The notes under the pieces: generated by a model | The model's input: only the letters and a program-made list of their open reading frames with translations | What the model was told of the DNA's origin: nothing | The model's database searches: none | Assembly (NCBI GenBank): GCA_934699585.1 | Contig: CAKUWY010000002.1 | Coordinates: forward strand, 211,234-275,233 | Direction of reading: 5' to 3' | DNA: 64,000 bases | Source of the DNA: an uncultured Fibrobacter sp. | Lineage (GTDB): Bacteria; Fibrobacterota; Fibrobacteria; Fibrobacterales; Fibrobacteraceae | Made by a program: the position numbers and the translations under genes | In this document: in pieces, positions 24,582 through 32,830 of the stretch | Layout: the number at the start of each line of letters is the position of its first letter | Numbering within the stretch: position 1 is the stretch's first letter

Positions 24582-25572
24582 CCGTCTGAAGTCTTCCCTG
24601 ATTTTTTTGCTGAAGTTGGTGGTGACCATCGTCCCTGCATATTTTGTCTGCAGGAACATCGTGATGGACCCGGAGTGGAGCGTAGATGACCTTTACCAGC
24701 TTTTCGATGCCAAGAGCCTCTGGCCCTTGCTTGCGGCCATCCTTTGCCTTGCGGCGTCCAACTTTACGGCATGCCTCCAGTGGAAACTCCTGCTAGAAAA
24801 GCAGAACGTGAATCTCAGGTACGGCCACTTGCTGAAGCTTTACTACGTGGGTCTCTTCTTCAACAACTTTATGCCCGGAAACGTAGGCGGCGACGCCAAG
24901 AAAATTTACGATATCCGCATGCAGGGCGGTCAAGACACCGTAGGCGCAGGCCTCACCGCCACTTTCTTCGACAGGCTTTTCGGACTTTTCTTCATTACCC
25001 TATTCGCCCTGGCGGTTGGTCTCCTGTTCTTTATGCACGACGAGGCCCAGCGGGCATTCATGTGGCCGTCGCTCTGGATCTTTTTGGGATTCTGCGCCCT
25101 GTTCGCCTCCCTGTTCAGCCGTAGGCTTGGCAGACTCCTTTGCAAAATCCTGGAAAAAATTTTCCCCGCCAAAATCAATAGCCGGCTAATCCACATGTTC
25201 GAGCGATTCCAGCAGTTCCGCTCGGCAAAGCTGTGGGCCCGCATCAGCGGACTTTCGGCGGTCACCCAGGCCCTCCGCATCCTGGTGCACTTTTTCTGCG
25301 GTATCGCCGTCGGCGTGGAACTTTCTATATCCTGGTATTTCTACTACATTCCGCTGGTAGCTATCGTAAGCGCCCTGCCTATTTCTATCGGCGGGTTTGG
25401 CCCTAGGGAACTGCTCGCCCAGTCCCTGTTCGCCCGCGCCGGAGTGCCCGGTCTCGAATCGGTGGTAATCCAGCTGCTGGCCTATTTTGTAAGTTTGTTG
25501 TTGAGTCTGTTCGGAGGCTTCGCCTTTTTGCTGGGTGGCCACCCGAATGTTTCGGACAAGGAAACCACCTAG
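24574..25572 (+). CDS. Flippase-like membrane protein (LPG_synthase_TM/UPF0104)
   Basis: 332 residues, about eight membrane helices. Family marks: FNNFMPGNVGGDAKKIYDI, DRLFGLFFI and PISIGGFGPRELLAQSLF. Members include the MprF flippase half and AglD-like proteins, linked with moving lipid-linked sugars or amino-acyl lipids. Its start lies inside the GT4 gene, indicating translational coupling. It probably serves the product of the GT4 enzyme. Confidence 0.9.
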   Translation: MNSRLKSSLIFLLKLVVTIVPAYFVCRNIVMDPEWSVDDLYQLFDAKSLWPLLAAILCLAASNFTACLQWKLLLEKQNVNLRYGHLLKLYYVGLFFNNFMPGNVGGDAKKIYDIRMQGGQDTVGAGLTATFFDRLFGLFFITLFALAVGLLFFMHDEAQRAFMWPSLWIFLGFCALFASLFSRRLGRLLCKILEKIFPAKINSRLIHMFERFQQFRSAKLWARISGLSAVTQALRILVHFFCGIAVGVELSISWYFYYIPLVAIVSALPISIGGFGPRELLAQSLFARAGVPGLESVVIQLLAYFVSLLLSLFGGFAFLLGGHPNVSDKETT

Positions 25573-25632
25573 TCCCTTTCCCATATCCCGCAGGCGCAAA
25601 TTTCGGGGCGCCGCATTCCACAACGGTAACCT

Positions 25633-27789
25633 ATGGATGCCGAAAGCATCTTGAAGGGTCTGAACGGCGACCAGCGTATGGCCGTCTTGCACGACCATAA
25701 ACAAAACGGAGCTCTCCTGATTCTTGCAGGAGCGGGCTCGGGTAAAACTTCTGTACTGACCAAGCGGATCCAGTACCGCATCATGAGCGGGGTACAGCCC
25801 GAAAAGATTTTGGCCCTTACCTTCACCGCCAAGGCCGCAGCCGAAATGCGGGAGCGGGTAGAGGCTCTTTTCCCGGAAGCCGGTGTACGGCTCTGCACAT
25901 TTCATTCCCTCGCGCTGTTCATGCTCAAGCAGAAAATAGGAGAGCGATTTGCCTACGAGATTCTCGGGTTCAACAAGATTCCCACTCCCAAGGAAACGGA
26001 CCAGCGGGAATTCTTGCGGGAACTGGCAAGGCGGAAGATTCCTGCCGCCAAGCTGAACCGGGAAGAACTTTTTTCGGAAGACTTGCCGGGTGCCATCAAG
26101 AAAAAAATCTCACCCCTGCAGAAAAACGTTATTTTGTCTGGAAACGTGGTTTTCGAAGACCTGATTTACCTTGCCATCAGGTTGCTTGAAACCTGCGAAA
26201 AGGCAAGAGAATACTTTCAGTCCCTGTGGGCCGAAATCCTGGTAGATGAATACCAGGACATCAACCCTTCCCAGTACAGGCTGGTCAAGAACATTCTCGG
26301 AAACCGCAAGGACCTGTTCGTGGTAGGCGACGATGACCAGGCCATCTACGGCTTCCGCGGAGCGGACATCGGGAACATCCGGCGTTTCCAGGCGGATTTC
26401 AAGGACAGTACCCTCATCCGTCTGGAATGGAACTACCGCTCCGTACCGAACGTGCTGCATTTGGCCAACGACATTTTTGTAAACAAGCCCGTAACGTTAC
26501 GGAAGGTTCTCCGGGCAGGGAACCCCAAGGGCTCCGGCGGCAACAGGATTTTCACCGAAAACCGCAAGCCCGAAGTCTGGGTGTCGGACAACCCCATCGA
26601 AGAAATCGAAAAGATAAAGACCGCCATTCATTCCCTGCGCGAAAACTATGGACTCCACTGGAAAAACTTTGCCATTCTGGTGCGGTACAACCGGCTGCGG
26701 CAATATTTCGAAGAAGCCTTGCGGGAATGCGAGCTGCCCATCGTCGGCGACCCCATGGCAGGCGACGAGGTGCTGGAAGACGGCATCCATATCGAGACGG
26801 TACACGCTTCCAAGGGCCTCCAATACGCCGTAGTCTTTTACGCGGGCCTTGCCGAAGGGTTCACGCCGGGTAAGTGCGAAGGCAACCGAAAACAGCGCAA
26901 GGCACAGATGGACGAAGAAAGGCGGCTATATTACGTTGGTGTGACCCGTGCCGAATCTTACCTAGTTTTGCTATATTGCAAGCAGAGGTATTGGAAAGGG
27001 AAACTGCTGAAACTGAAACCGTCCAGGTTCCTGCCCCGCTACCCCAAGCAACCCCGATGGACTATGCCTGTTATTTTGTTTAGAATATACGTGGTAATTG
27101 TAGTGCTTGGCTATATGCTCGCGCATATTCTCGCGCTGCCCTTTATCTTGGTTGCCTACGGAAAAAATTTCAACACCTGGTTCGAAGGAAAAATCCAGAA
27201 GTTCTCCCGATTCTGCATGAACGTGCTGCGGGTTGACCTGGAAATAAAAGACCAGGCGATACTTTCCAAGGTGGACTGGAGCCGCCCCGTGTTTGTCATG
27301 GGGAACCACAATTCCTATGCCGACATTCCCGTGATGTTTCTTTCCATCGAACGGATTGTGGGGTTTATCGCCAAGGCATCGCTTCGGTTCATCCCTTTCC
27401 TCAATTTCTGGATGCACAGGATCGGTTGTATCTTTATCAACCGTAAAAAGGGTGGCGGCGGAGCGTTGATTCGTGACGCCATGGCATCTGGCCGGGCGCC
27501 ACGGCTCTGTCTGTTCCCCGAAGGTACTCGCGGAAAAAGCGAAGTTCTCTCTCCCTTTAAGAGCGGCGGTTTCAGGCTTGCGCTAGAGTCACACGCTATA
27601 GTGCTCCCTGTGGTTATCCGCGGCACTTCTGCCGTGTGGGAACGCCGCAAGAATACCGGACGCTGCAAGGTGAGCGTACAGATTCTCGAGCCCATCGACG
27701 CAGGCGAAATCGAAAAACGCCAGGGTGACAACGACCCGAGAAAGGAACTGATGCCCCTGGTCCGTTCCCGCATGGAGGCCGCCCTGTGA
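25633..27789 (+). CDS. UvrD/Rep-type helicase fused to a PlsC-type acyltransferase
   Basis: 718 residues in one open frame. Residues 1-475 are a compact superfamily 1A helicase: AGAGSGKT (32-39), LTFTAKAAAEMRERV, VDEYQD (about 204), VVGDDDQAIYGFRGAD, RLEWNYRS, IETVHASKGLQYAVVF, RRLYYVGVTRA (about 430). Residues 478-718 are a 1-acylglycerol-3-phosphate acyltransferase: membrane helix (RIYVVIVVLGYMLAHILALP), GNHNSYAD (HxxxxD, about 558), FINRKKGGGG, FPEGTRGKS (about 627). The join is PKQPRW-T-MP at 27052-27069: codon 476 is TGG at 27058, and an in-frame ATG follows at 27064, so one base change would separate two ordinary genes. It is either a true fusion, a recent stop loss or a sequence error. 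Confidence 0.88.
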   Translation: MDAESILKGLNGDQRMAVLHDHKQNGALLILAGAGSGKTSVLTKRIQYRIMSGVQPEKILALTFTAKAAAEMRERVEALFPEAGVRLCTFHSLALFMLKQKIGERFAYEILGFNKIPTPKETDQREFLRELARRKIPAAKLNREELFSEDLPGAIKKKISPLQKNVILSGNVVFEDLIYLAIRLLETCEKAREYFQSLWAEILVDEYQDINPSQYRLVKNILGNRKDLFVVGDDDQAIYGFRGADIGNIRRFQADFKDSTLIRLEWNYRSVPNVLHLANDIFVNKPVTLRKVLRAGNPKGSGGNRIFTENRKPEVWVSDNPIEEIEKIKTAIHSLRENYGLHWKNFAILVRYNRLRQYFEEALRECELPIVGDPMAGDEVLEDGIHIETVHASKGLQYAVVFYAGLAEGFTPGKCEGNRKQRKAQMDEERRLYYVGVTRAESYLVLLYCKQRYWKGKLLKLKPSRFLPRYPKQPRWTMPVILFRIYVVIVVLGYMLAHILALPFILVAYGKNFNTWFEGKIQKFSRFCMNVLRVDLEIKDQAILSKVDWSRPVFVMGNHNSYADIPVMFLSIERIVGFIAKASLRFIPFLNFWMHRIGCIFINRKKGGGGALIRDAMASGRAPRLCLFPEGTRGKSEVLSPFKSGGFRLALESHAIVLPVVIRGTSAVWERRKNTGRCKVSVQILEPIDAGEIEKRQGDNDPRKELMPLVRSRMEAAL

Positions 27790-28595
27790 TAGGCGTCTTC
27801 GATTCCGGATTTGGCGGGCTCACGATTTTGCAGGACTTGCGCAAGGCCCTACCCGAATACGACTTCTTGTACCTGGGCGACAACGCCCGGGCGCCTTACG
27901 GGAGCAGGAGTTTCGAGACCATCTTCCGCTACACCCTCCAGTGCGTGCGGGAGCTTTTCAACAGGGGCTGCCCCCTGGTGATTCTCGCCTGCAATACGGC
28001 ATCGGCCCGGGCGCTACGGAGCATCCAGCAGCAGGTGTTGCCCGTAGAGTTTCCGGACAAGCGGGTGCTGGGTATCATCAGGCCCACTACCGAAGAAATC
28101 GGCAAGTTCAGCCACACAGGCCACATCGGCATCTTCGCTACCGCGGGTACGGTTTCGTCCAACAGCTACCAGATAGAAATCAGCCATTTCTTTCCGGAAC
28201 TGAAGGTCACCCAGCACGCCTGCCCCATGTGGGTTCCCCTGGTAGAAAACGGCGAGATGGATACGGAAGGCTCCCGCTTTTTCGTCAAGAAAGAAGTGGA
28301 CGCCCTGCTGAAAAAAGATCCCGAAATAGACACCGTCCTTTTGGCCTGCACCCATTACCCCCTGCTGGAAAAAGAAATCCGGGAGGCGCTCCCTGCAGGA
28401 GTGCGCCTGGTTATCCAGGGCCAGATCGTGGCGGACAAGACCGTCGATTACCTGAACCGGCACCCCGAGATGGATGCCCGGCTTTCGCGGTCCGGCAAGA
28501 CACGCTTTTTGACCACGGATACCGCCAAATTCTTCAAAAAAGGGGCTAATCTGTTCGGAATGGCGGATATTTCGGCAGAAGCCCTCACCCTCTAG
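27786..28595 (+). CDS. murI: Glutamate racemase
   Basis: 269 residues, starting at GTG 27786 and overlapping the previous stop by 4 nt. It interconverts L- and D-glutamate for peptidoglycan. Catalytic motifs are GVFDSGFGGLT, LGDNARAPYG, ACNTASA (first Cys) and LACTHYPLL (second Cys). The overlap places cell-wall synthesis in the same transcript as the acyltransferase fusion. Confidence 0.97.
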   Translation: MIGVFDSGFGGLTILQDLRKALPEYDFLYLGDNARAPYGSRSFETIFRYTLQCVRELFNRGCPLVILACNTASARALRSIQQQVLPVEFPDKRVLGIIRPTTEEIGKFSHTGHIGIFATAGTVSSNSYQIEISHFFPELKVTQHACPMWVPLVENGEMDTEGSRFFVKKEVDALLKKDPEIDTVLLACTHYPLLEKEIREALPAGVRLVIQGQIVADKTVDYLNRHPEMDARLSRSGKTRFLTTDTAKFFKKGANLFGMADISAEALTL

Positions 28596-28686
28596 CACTG
28601 ATTTTTGTATTTTGGCAACGTAAATAACGAACCTTTTTAGGTCCGCTGGTTTTTTTATTATGTATCACTTTTTTAGGGGTTGAATA

Positions 28687-29325
28687 ATGCCTAAAACACA
28701 AATCAATCTTGAAGGTTGGCAAGACTACCGTGGCAACGCCGCCGGCAGCCTGCTCTATGTGGAGACCAGTCACCAGTCCGAAATGCCCGTCCGTGACCAG
28801 CTGAACGAAAACGGCAAGGGCTTCTTTTACGAACCCAACTACGAGACCAGCACCTACGGTCTCATGAGCTGCTGCAACGTGAAAAACATCAACGCCATCG
28901 TCCGTGCCAAGAGCCGCTACATTCTGTTCGGCACCCGCTACGAAGGCCTCAGCGATTCCGAAATGCGCAACAAGTACCTGATCATGGGTTATATGCGCAT
29001 CGACAAGATCAAGGATGTTCGCACCCGCCATATCCAGCGCTACATGGCCAACCCCGAAATGCAGGAACCGGAATGCATGCAGATGGAACACAACTGGGCT
29101 GTCTATGGCCCCATGCGTTTCGTGTCTATGGACGATTCCTTCGTGGTCACCGACGAAATCCTCAAGGAATGGGGCTACAAGGGTCACGCCAGCCGCCAAC
29201 TCAAAGCCGTGTTCAACAAGGAACACCTGGAAAAGATTCTTGCCCACCTGGATTCCAAGCCCGACATGATTGACGAATACATCGCCACGGTAGACGAATT
29301 CAAGGAAGCCCTGGAAGAAGGGTAA
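28687..29325 (+). CDS. Conserved-looking cytosolic protein of unknown function
   Basis: 212 residues, no signal peptide or membrane segment. Rich in aromatic and Met residues, with YILFGTRYEGLSDSEMRNKYLIMGYMRIDKI in its centre and an acidic helical C-terminus. I do not recognise a family. AGGGG lies before the ATG at 28687 and a good terminator follows its stop, so it closes the plus-strand cluster or forms its own unit. Confidence 0.75.
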   Translation: MPKTQINLEGWQDYRGNAAGSLLYVETSHQSEMPVRDQLNENGKGFFYEPNYETSTYGLMSCCNVKNINAIVRAKSRYILFGTRYEGLSDSEMRNKYLIMGYMRIDKIKDVRTRHIQRYMANPEMQEPECMQMEHNWAVYGPMRFVSMDDSFVVTDEILKEWGYKGHASRQLKAVFNKEHLEKILAHLDSKPDMIDEYIATVDEFKEALEEG

Positions 29326-29348
29326 TCAAGCTTTTCTTTTGGATTGTC

Positions 29349-29375
29349 AAGGCCCGCGAAAGCGGGTCTTTTTTT
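29349..29375 (+). terminator. Intrinsic terminator of the plus-strand cluster
   Basis: AAGGCCCGC-GAAA-GCGGGTCTT followed by TTTTT; the GAAA tetraloop and U-run make this a strong terminator. Confidence 0.92.
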
Positions 29376-29376
29376 G

Positions 29377-29418
29377 TTCTATCCCCTAACGCCTAGATCC
29401 TAGCCCCTATCCCCTAAT
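29377..29418. repeat. (CCCCTAA)-type short repeat overlapping the end of the Fic gene
   Basis: TATCCCCTAACGCCTAGATC, then CTAGCCCCTATCCCCTAATAG. The last four sense codons and stop of the Fic gene lie within it. Similar units recur at 63482. Confidence 0.6.
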
Positions 29419-30441
29419 AGAATACCGCTGGCTGCGGCCGCCCTTCTCGTCGGATTTCAAGATGCCCTTGGCGATGAGTTTTTGGATAGTGCGGAGGGCC
29501 GTGTCGTGACTCTGGTCGATAATTGCCGCCAGTTCCTTGGCGGTAAAACTTGCAGGAAGCGTTCCTGCAAACAGGGCGGTAAACAATTTCTGGTCCTTTT
29601 CGTCGAAAGCCTCTCCGGCATGGCGGTTGTAAAAGGCCGTCTTGCGCTGTTCCTTGAGAATGCGCTCCCGAGTGCTCGCCATGGCCGTCTGCAAAGTTTC
29701 GATAAACCAGAGAATCCATTCCGTCAAGTCGCCGTTCCCACGCTGGGTGGCATTGAGAATCTTGAAATATTCTTCGCGGCGCTCCAGAAAAGCCTGGTTC
29801 AGGGAAAATTGGCAACGGGTGGTCTGTTCGCTGCGGGCAAGGGCCACGATGGTGAGGAGCCTTGCCAAGCGACCGTTGGCATCGGCGAACGGCCTGAGGG
29901 TCGCAAACCAGAAATGGGCCACCGCCGCCTTGATAACGCCGTCCATGCTGGAACTTTCCATCCACTGGATGTAACGCTCCACCTCTTGCTCCAGACGTTC
30001 CGGATTCGGCCCTTCGAAATCCAGCTGGATATCGCCCTGGCGGTATTGGACCGCACTGGGTGCAGCGCGAAAACTGGCCACCTTGTTCTGTCCCATAGCG
30101 GCATGCCATGCAAACAGGCGTTCCTGAGTCAACGGATTGAACGCCTTGGTGATGGCGGCGAGGTAAATGCGTACCGCAGGGTCTGCCGACTGGGCGGAGC
30201 CCCCCTGCACAAGAGCCACTTGCTGCTCCACAAAAACCTTGTCCAGACGGATCCCATCAATGGCGGAGTTGGAGCAAATATCCTGAATCAACAACTCCTG
30301 CTCCAAATCCTGGAACCCACAGGTCTCCATGGCGCCAATAAGCTTGCCCTCTTGCAGGCGGGTTTCGCCAAGAGCGTTCAGGACCTTCCGGGAATCGAAC
30401 CGAAAGTGCGTCCAATCGGGATATTGATGGATATAGAGCAT
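29407..30441 (-). CDS. Fic-domain protein with altered active site
   Basis: 344 residues: an N-terminal DUF4172-like domain (about 1-100; HQYPDWTHFRFDSRKVL, LLIQDICSNSAIDG), a Fic core (about 100-245) and a winged-helix C-terminus (about 275-340). The canonical core HPFxDGNGRxxR reads RPFADANGRLAR (about 181-192): the catalytic His is Arg and the first Gly is Ala. The inhibitory-helix motif, usually SxAIEG, has Asp for Glu. AMP transfer by the usual route is therefore doubtful; a regulator or a different activity is possible. TATATT lies 10 nt before the ATG. Confidence 0.88.
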   Translation of the reverse strand: MLYIHQYPDWTHFRFDSRKVLNALGETRLQEGKLIGAMETCGFQDLEQELLIQDICSNSAIDGIRLDKVFVEQQVALVQGGSAQSADPAVRIYLAAITKAFNPLTQERLFAWHAAMGQNKVASFRAAPSAVQYRQGDIQLDFEGPNPERLEQEVERYIQWMESSSMDGVIKAAVAHFWFATLRPFADANGRLARLLTIVALARSEQTTRCQFSLNQAFLERREEYFKILNATQRGNGDLTEWILWFIETLQTAMASTRERILKEQRKTAFYNRHAGEAFDEKDQKLFTALFAGTLPASFTAKELAAIIDQSHDTALRTIQKLIAKGILKSDEKGGRSQRYSIRG

Positions 30442-30480
30442 ACCTATCCGTAATATACTTTATTTCTTGTGGTTTTTCTT

Positions 30481-30651
30481 TTAAAATTTCACAATTTCCA
30501 CATCGGCAGGAAGCCTGTTCTTAGAATGTAGCTTCCAATCACAAATAACTCCCGATACAACTTCAGTAGATTTCATAGACGAAAAATTAAAAATTACTGC
30601 ATAACCAAGCAATGCGACCGGATTGGTCGAAGCGTTTACCTGTGAGTCCAC
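30481..30651 (-). pseudogene. Possible 56-codon relic upstream of the Fic gene
   Basis: A frame from GTG 30651 to TAA 30481 reads like the C-terminal end of a globular beta-rich protein (LGYAVIFNFSSMKS..., KNRLPADVEIVKF). There is no ribosome binding site. It is either a small gene or the tail of a lost one. Confidence 0.3.
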
Positions 30652-30719
30652 TTATACGATTCCCACTATACCGAAACGCCTAGAAAAAAGTGTAATTTTT
30701 TCTCCAAAAAAGAGGGAAA

Positions 30720-32699
30720 ATGAAAAATCCAGTTCTCAAGTTTGCAATTCTCGGTTGTGGTCATATCGCCACCAAGATGGCGGCTGCCGTCAAGACTCTC
30801 GAAAAGCGGGGCATGGGCGTAGAATGCTATGCGGTTGCGTCGCGCTCACTTGACAAGGCGAAAAAATTTGCCGACGAATATGGTTTCGGGCGTGCCTACG
30901 GCAGCTACGAAGAAATGGCCCGAGACCCTGCGGTAGATCTGATCTATGTGGCTACTCCCCATTCCGAGCATTACAACAACATCTTGCTTTGCCTGGAACA
31001 CAAAAAGAACCTGCTGGTAGAAAAGGCATTTACCGCTAACGCCCTGATGGCATCAGAAGTGGTGGCCCTTGCCGAAGAAAAAGGCGTGTTCATGAGCGAG
31101 GCCATGTGGACAAGGTTCTTGCCCGCCGTGCAGATGGTCAAGGACTGGATTCTGGCCGGGAAGATTGGCAAGGTGGAAAGCGTGGAAGCGGATTTTTCCA
31201 TGCCCCTTTCGCATATCGAACGTTTGCAAAAGCCGGAACTTGCAGGCGGCGCGTTGCTTGACTTGGGCATTTACAGCCTCACGTTCGCGGACATTTTCTT
31301 GACGGACGAGGCGGTTTGCAGGATCGGAAAGGAGATCCCCGCCTCCGCGGGGATGACATCAGGTGGAGACTGTGCGGAAATGACATCGGGTGGGAACTGC
31401 ATCGCGAATCACATCGTGCAGACAAAAACCAAGTGCGTCAAGTTCCACACGGGCGTGGATGCGACGGACTGGATTGATTTGGTATATGCGAATGGCCAAG
31501 TGGCGCATCTCAAGACCTCCATGGTAGCGCCGCTCAAAAACGAGGGCGTCATCTACGGAACAGCGGGCTTTATTCGGGTGCAGAACCTCAACGACATGGA
31601 AGAAATTCAGTTGTTTGACGTGGCCGGAAATCTGGTAGAGTCCGTAAGGCCGCCCCGCATCGAGAACTGCTACGAATACGAGGTTCTGGGCTGCAAGGCG
31701 GCCCTCGAGAAAGGCCTCAAGGAATGCCCCGAAATGCCTCACAGCAAGACCATGCAGATGATGACGCAGATGGACAACCTCCGCGCCGCATGGGGAGTGA
31801 GCTACCCCTTCGAACTCAGCCCGGGCGAAGTCTGGGACCGCAGCGTAGACAAGTCCTTCCTGGAAATTTTCGACATCGAAACTGGCGAATCAAAACTCCT
31901 CAAGAAATTCGACAAGGTCATCGAAGCGCCCAACTGGAGCCCCGACGGAAAATTCCTCACCTACAACAGCGAAGGCCGCATCTATAAAATCGAAATCGAG
32001 AGCGGCGAGGTGACAGAAGTTCCGAGCTACTTTGTGGACAACTGCAACAATGACCACGTGCTCTCTCCCGACGGTTTAGGACTTTTCGTGAGCCACCACA
32101 CCAAAGAAGACGGCCTTTCTCGCATCTACAAGATTTTCTTTGACGGACGCATGCCGGAACTGGTGACGCCCCTTGCTCCCAGCTACCTCCACGGTGTTAC
32201 CGCCGACGGCAAGATGCTCGCCTACTGCGCCGAACGGGATGGAGAATACGACATTTACACCATTCCCACTACCGGCGGAAACGAGACGCAGCTTACAACA
32301 GCTTTCGGCCTGAACGACGGACCGGAATACGACTGCGACGGAGAATACATCTGGTTCAATTCTGTTCGCAGCGGTCGTATGCAGGCGTGGCGCATGAGGT
32401 CCGACGGCTCCGAACAGACGCAGATGACACAGGACGCCCATTGGAACACATGGTTCCCGCACATTTCGCCCGACCGCACGAAAGTCGTGATGCTGGCCTA
32501 CCACGAACGGGACGTGCGCCCCGGCGAACACGTGCCCAACAAGAACGTAGAAATCCGCCTGATGACGGGCAGCGATAAGACCGGCTGGAGCGAGCCCCGC
32601 ACGATTCTAAAGCTGTTCGGCGGCCAGGGAACCATCAACGTGAACTCGTGGGCCCCCGATAGCAAAAAATTTGCCTACGTGCGCTACGAAAAGAAATAA
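30720..32699 (+). CDS. Gfo/Idh/MocA oxidoreductase fused to a TolB-like beta-propeller
   Basis: 659 residues. Residues 1-~375 are an NAD(P)-dependent oxidoreductase: FAILGCGHIATKMA (Rossmann), YVATPHSEHYNN, LLVEKAFTANA (the EK pair), GGALLDLGIYSL. Residues ~385-659 are a WD40/TolB-like propeller (VIEAPNWSPDGKFLTYNSEG, YCAERDGEYDIYTIPTTGG, WFNSVRSGRMQAWRMRSDG), a type also known as a free-standing protein. Residues ~204-226 (KEIPASAGMTSGGDCAEMTSGG) come from a REP-like element inside the gene. GAGGGAAA precedes the ATG. The fusion suggests a sugar-acting cytosolic enzyme with a ligand-binding propeller. Confidence 0.88.
   Translation: MKNPVLKFAILGCGHIATKMAAAVKTLEKRGMGVECYAVASRSLDKAKKFADEYGFGRAYGSYEEMARDPAVDLIYVATPHSEHYNNILLCLEHKKNLLVEKAFTANALMASEVVALAEEKGVFMSEAMWTRFLPAVQMVKDWILAGKIGKVESVEADFSMPLSHIERLQKPELAGGALLDLGIYSLTFADIFLTDEAVCRIGKEIPASAGMTSGGDCAEMTSGGNCIANHIVQTKTKCVKFHTGVDATDWIDLVYANGQVAHLKTSMVAPLKNEGVIYGTAGFIRVQNLNDMEEIQLFDVAGNLVESVRPPRIENCYEYEVLGCKAALEKGLKECPEMPHSKTMQMMTQMDNLRAAWGVSYPFELSPGEVWDRSVDKSFLEIFDIETGESKLLKKFDKVIEAPNWSPDGKFLTYNSEGRIYKIEIESGEVTEVPSYFVDNCNNDHVLSPDGLGLFVSHHTKEDGLSRIYKIFFDGRMPELVTPLAPSYLHGVTADGKMLAYCAERDGEYDIYTIPTTGGNETQLTTAFGLNDGPEYDCDGEYIWFNSVRSGRMQAWRMRSDGSEQTQMTQDAHWNTWFPHISPDRTKVVMLAYHERDVRPGEHVPNKNVEIRLMTGSDKTGWSEPRTILKLFGGQGTINVNSWAPDSKKFAYVRYEKK
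31331..31402. repeat. REP-like hairpin plus 25-bp duplication inserted in a coding sequence, copy 4
   Basis: GGAGATCCCCGCCTCCGCGG closes with GG-ATGACATC, then a degenerate tandem copy of ATGACATCRGGTGG.. follows. The length keeps the reading frame. It adds a Gly/Ser-rich loop to the oxidoreductase domain. This is the best-preserved member of the family: GATCCCCGC, short loop, GCGGGGATGACA. Confidence 0.85.
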
Positions 32700-32710
32700 C
32701 AGGGGCCGCA

Positions 32711-32780
32711 GTCATCCCCAGCGCACCCCTTTGTCATACACGATGCACCCTTTTGTCATCCCCGCGCAGGCGGGGATCCA
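32711..32780. repeat. REP-like hairpin, copy 5, with partial copies
   Basis: GTCATCCCCGCGCAGGCGGGGATCC is a complete copy (32755-32779); GTCATCCCCA (32711) and TTTGTCATA upstream look like partial ones. Confidence 0.75.
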
Positions 32781-32796
32781 CTATCATCTTATCAAT

Positions 32797-32830
32797 GCTT
32801 TACCTACCAATAATTACTGGCAGGTAAAGC
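32797..32830 (-). repeat. Inverted repeat spanning the stop codon of the thioredoxin-like gene
   Basis: GCTTTACCTACCA pairs with TGGCAGGTAAAGC (12 of 13) around ATAATTAC; the stop codon sits in the loop. No U-run follows, so an mRNA 3'-end stabiliser is more likely than a terminator. Confidence 0.6.
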
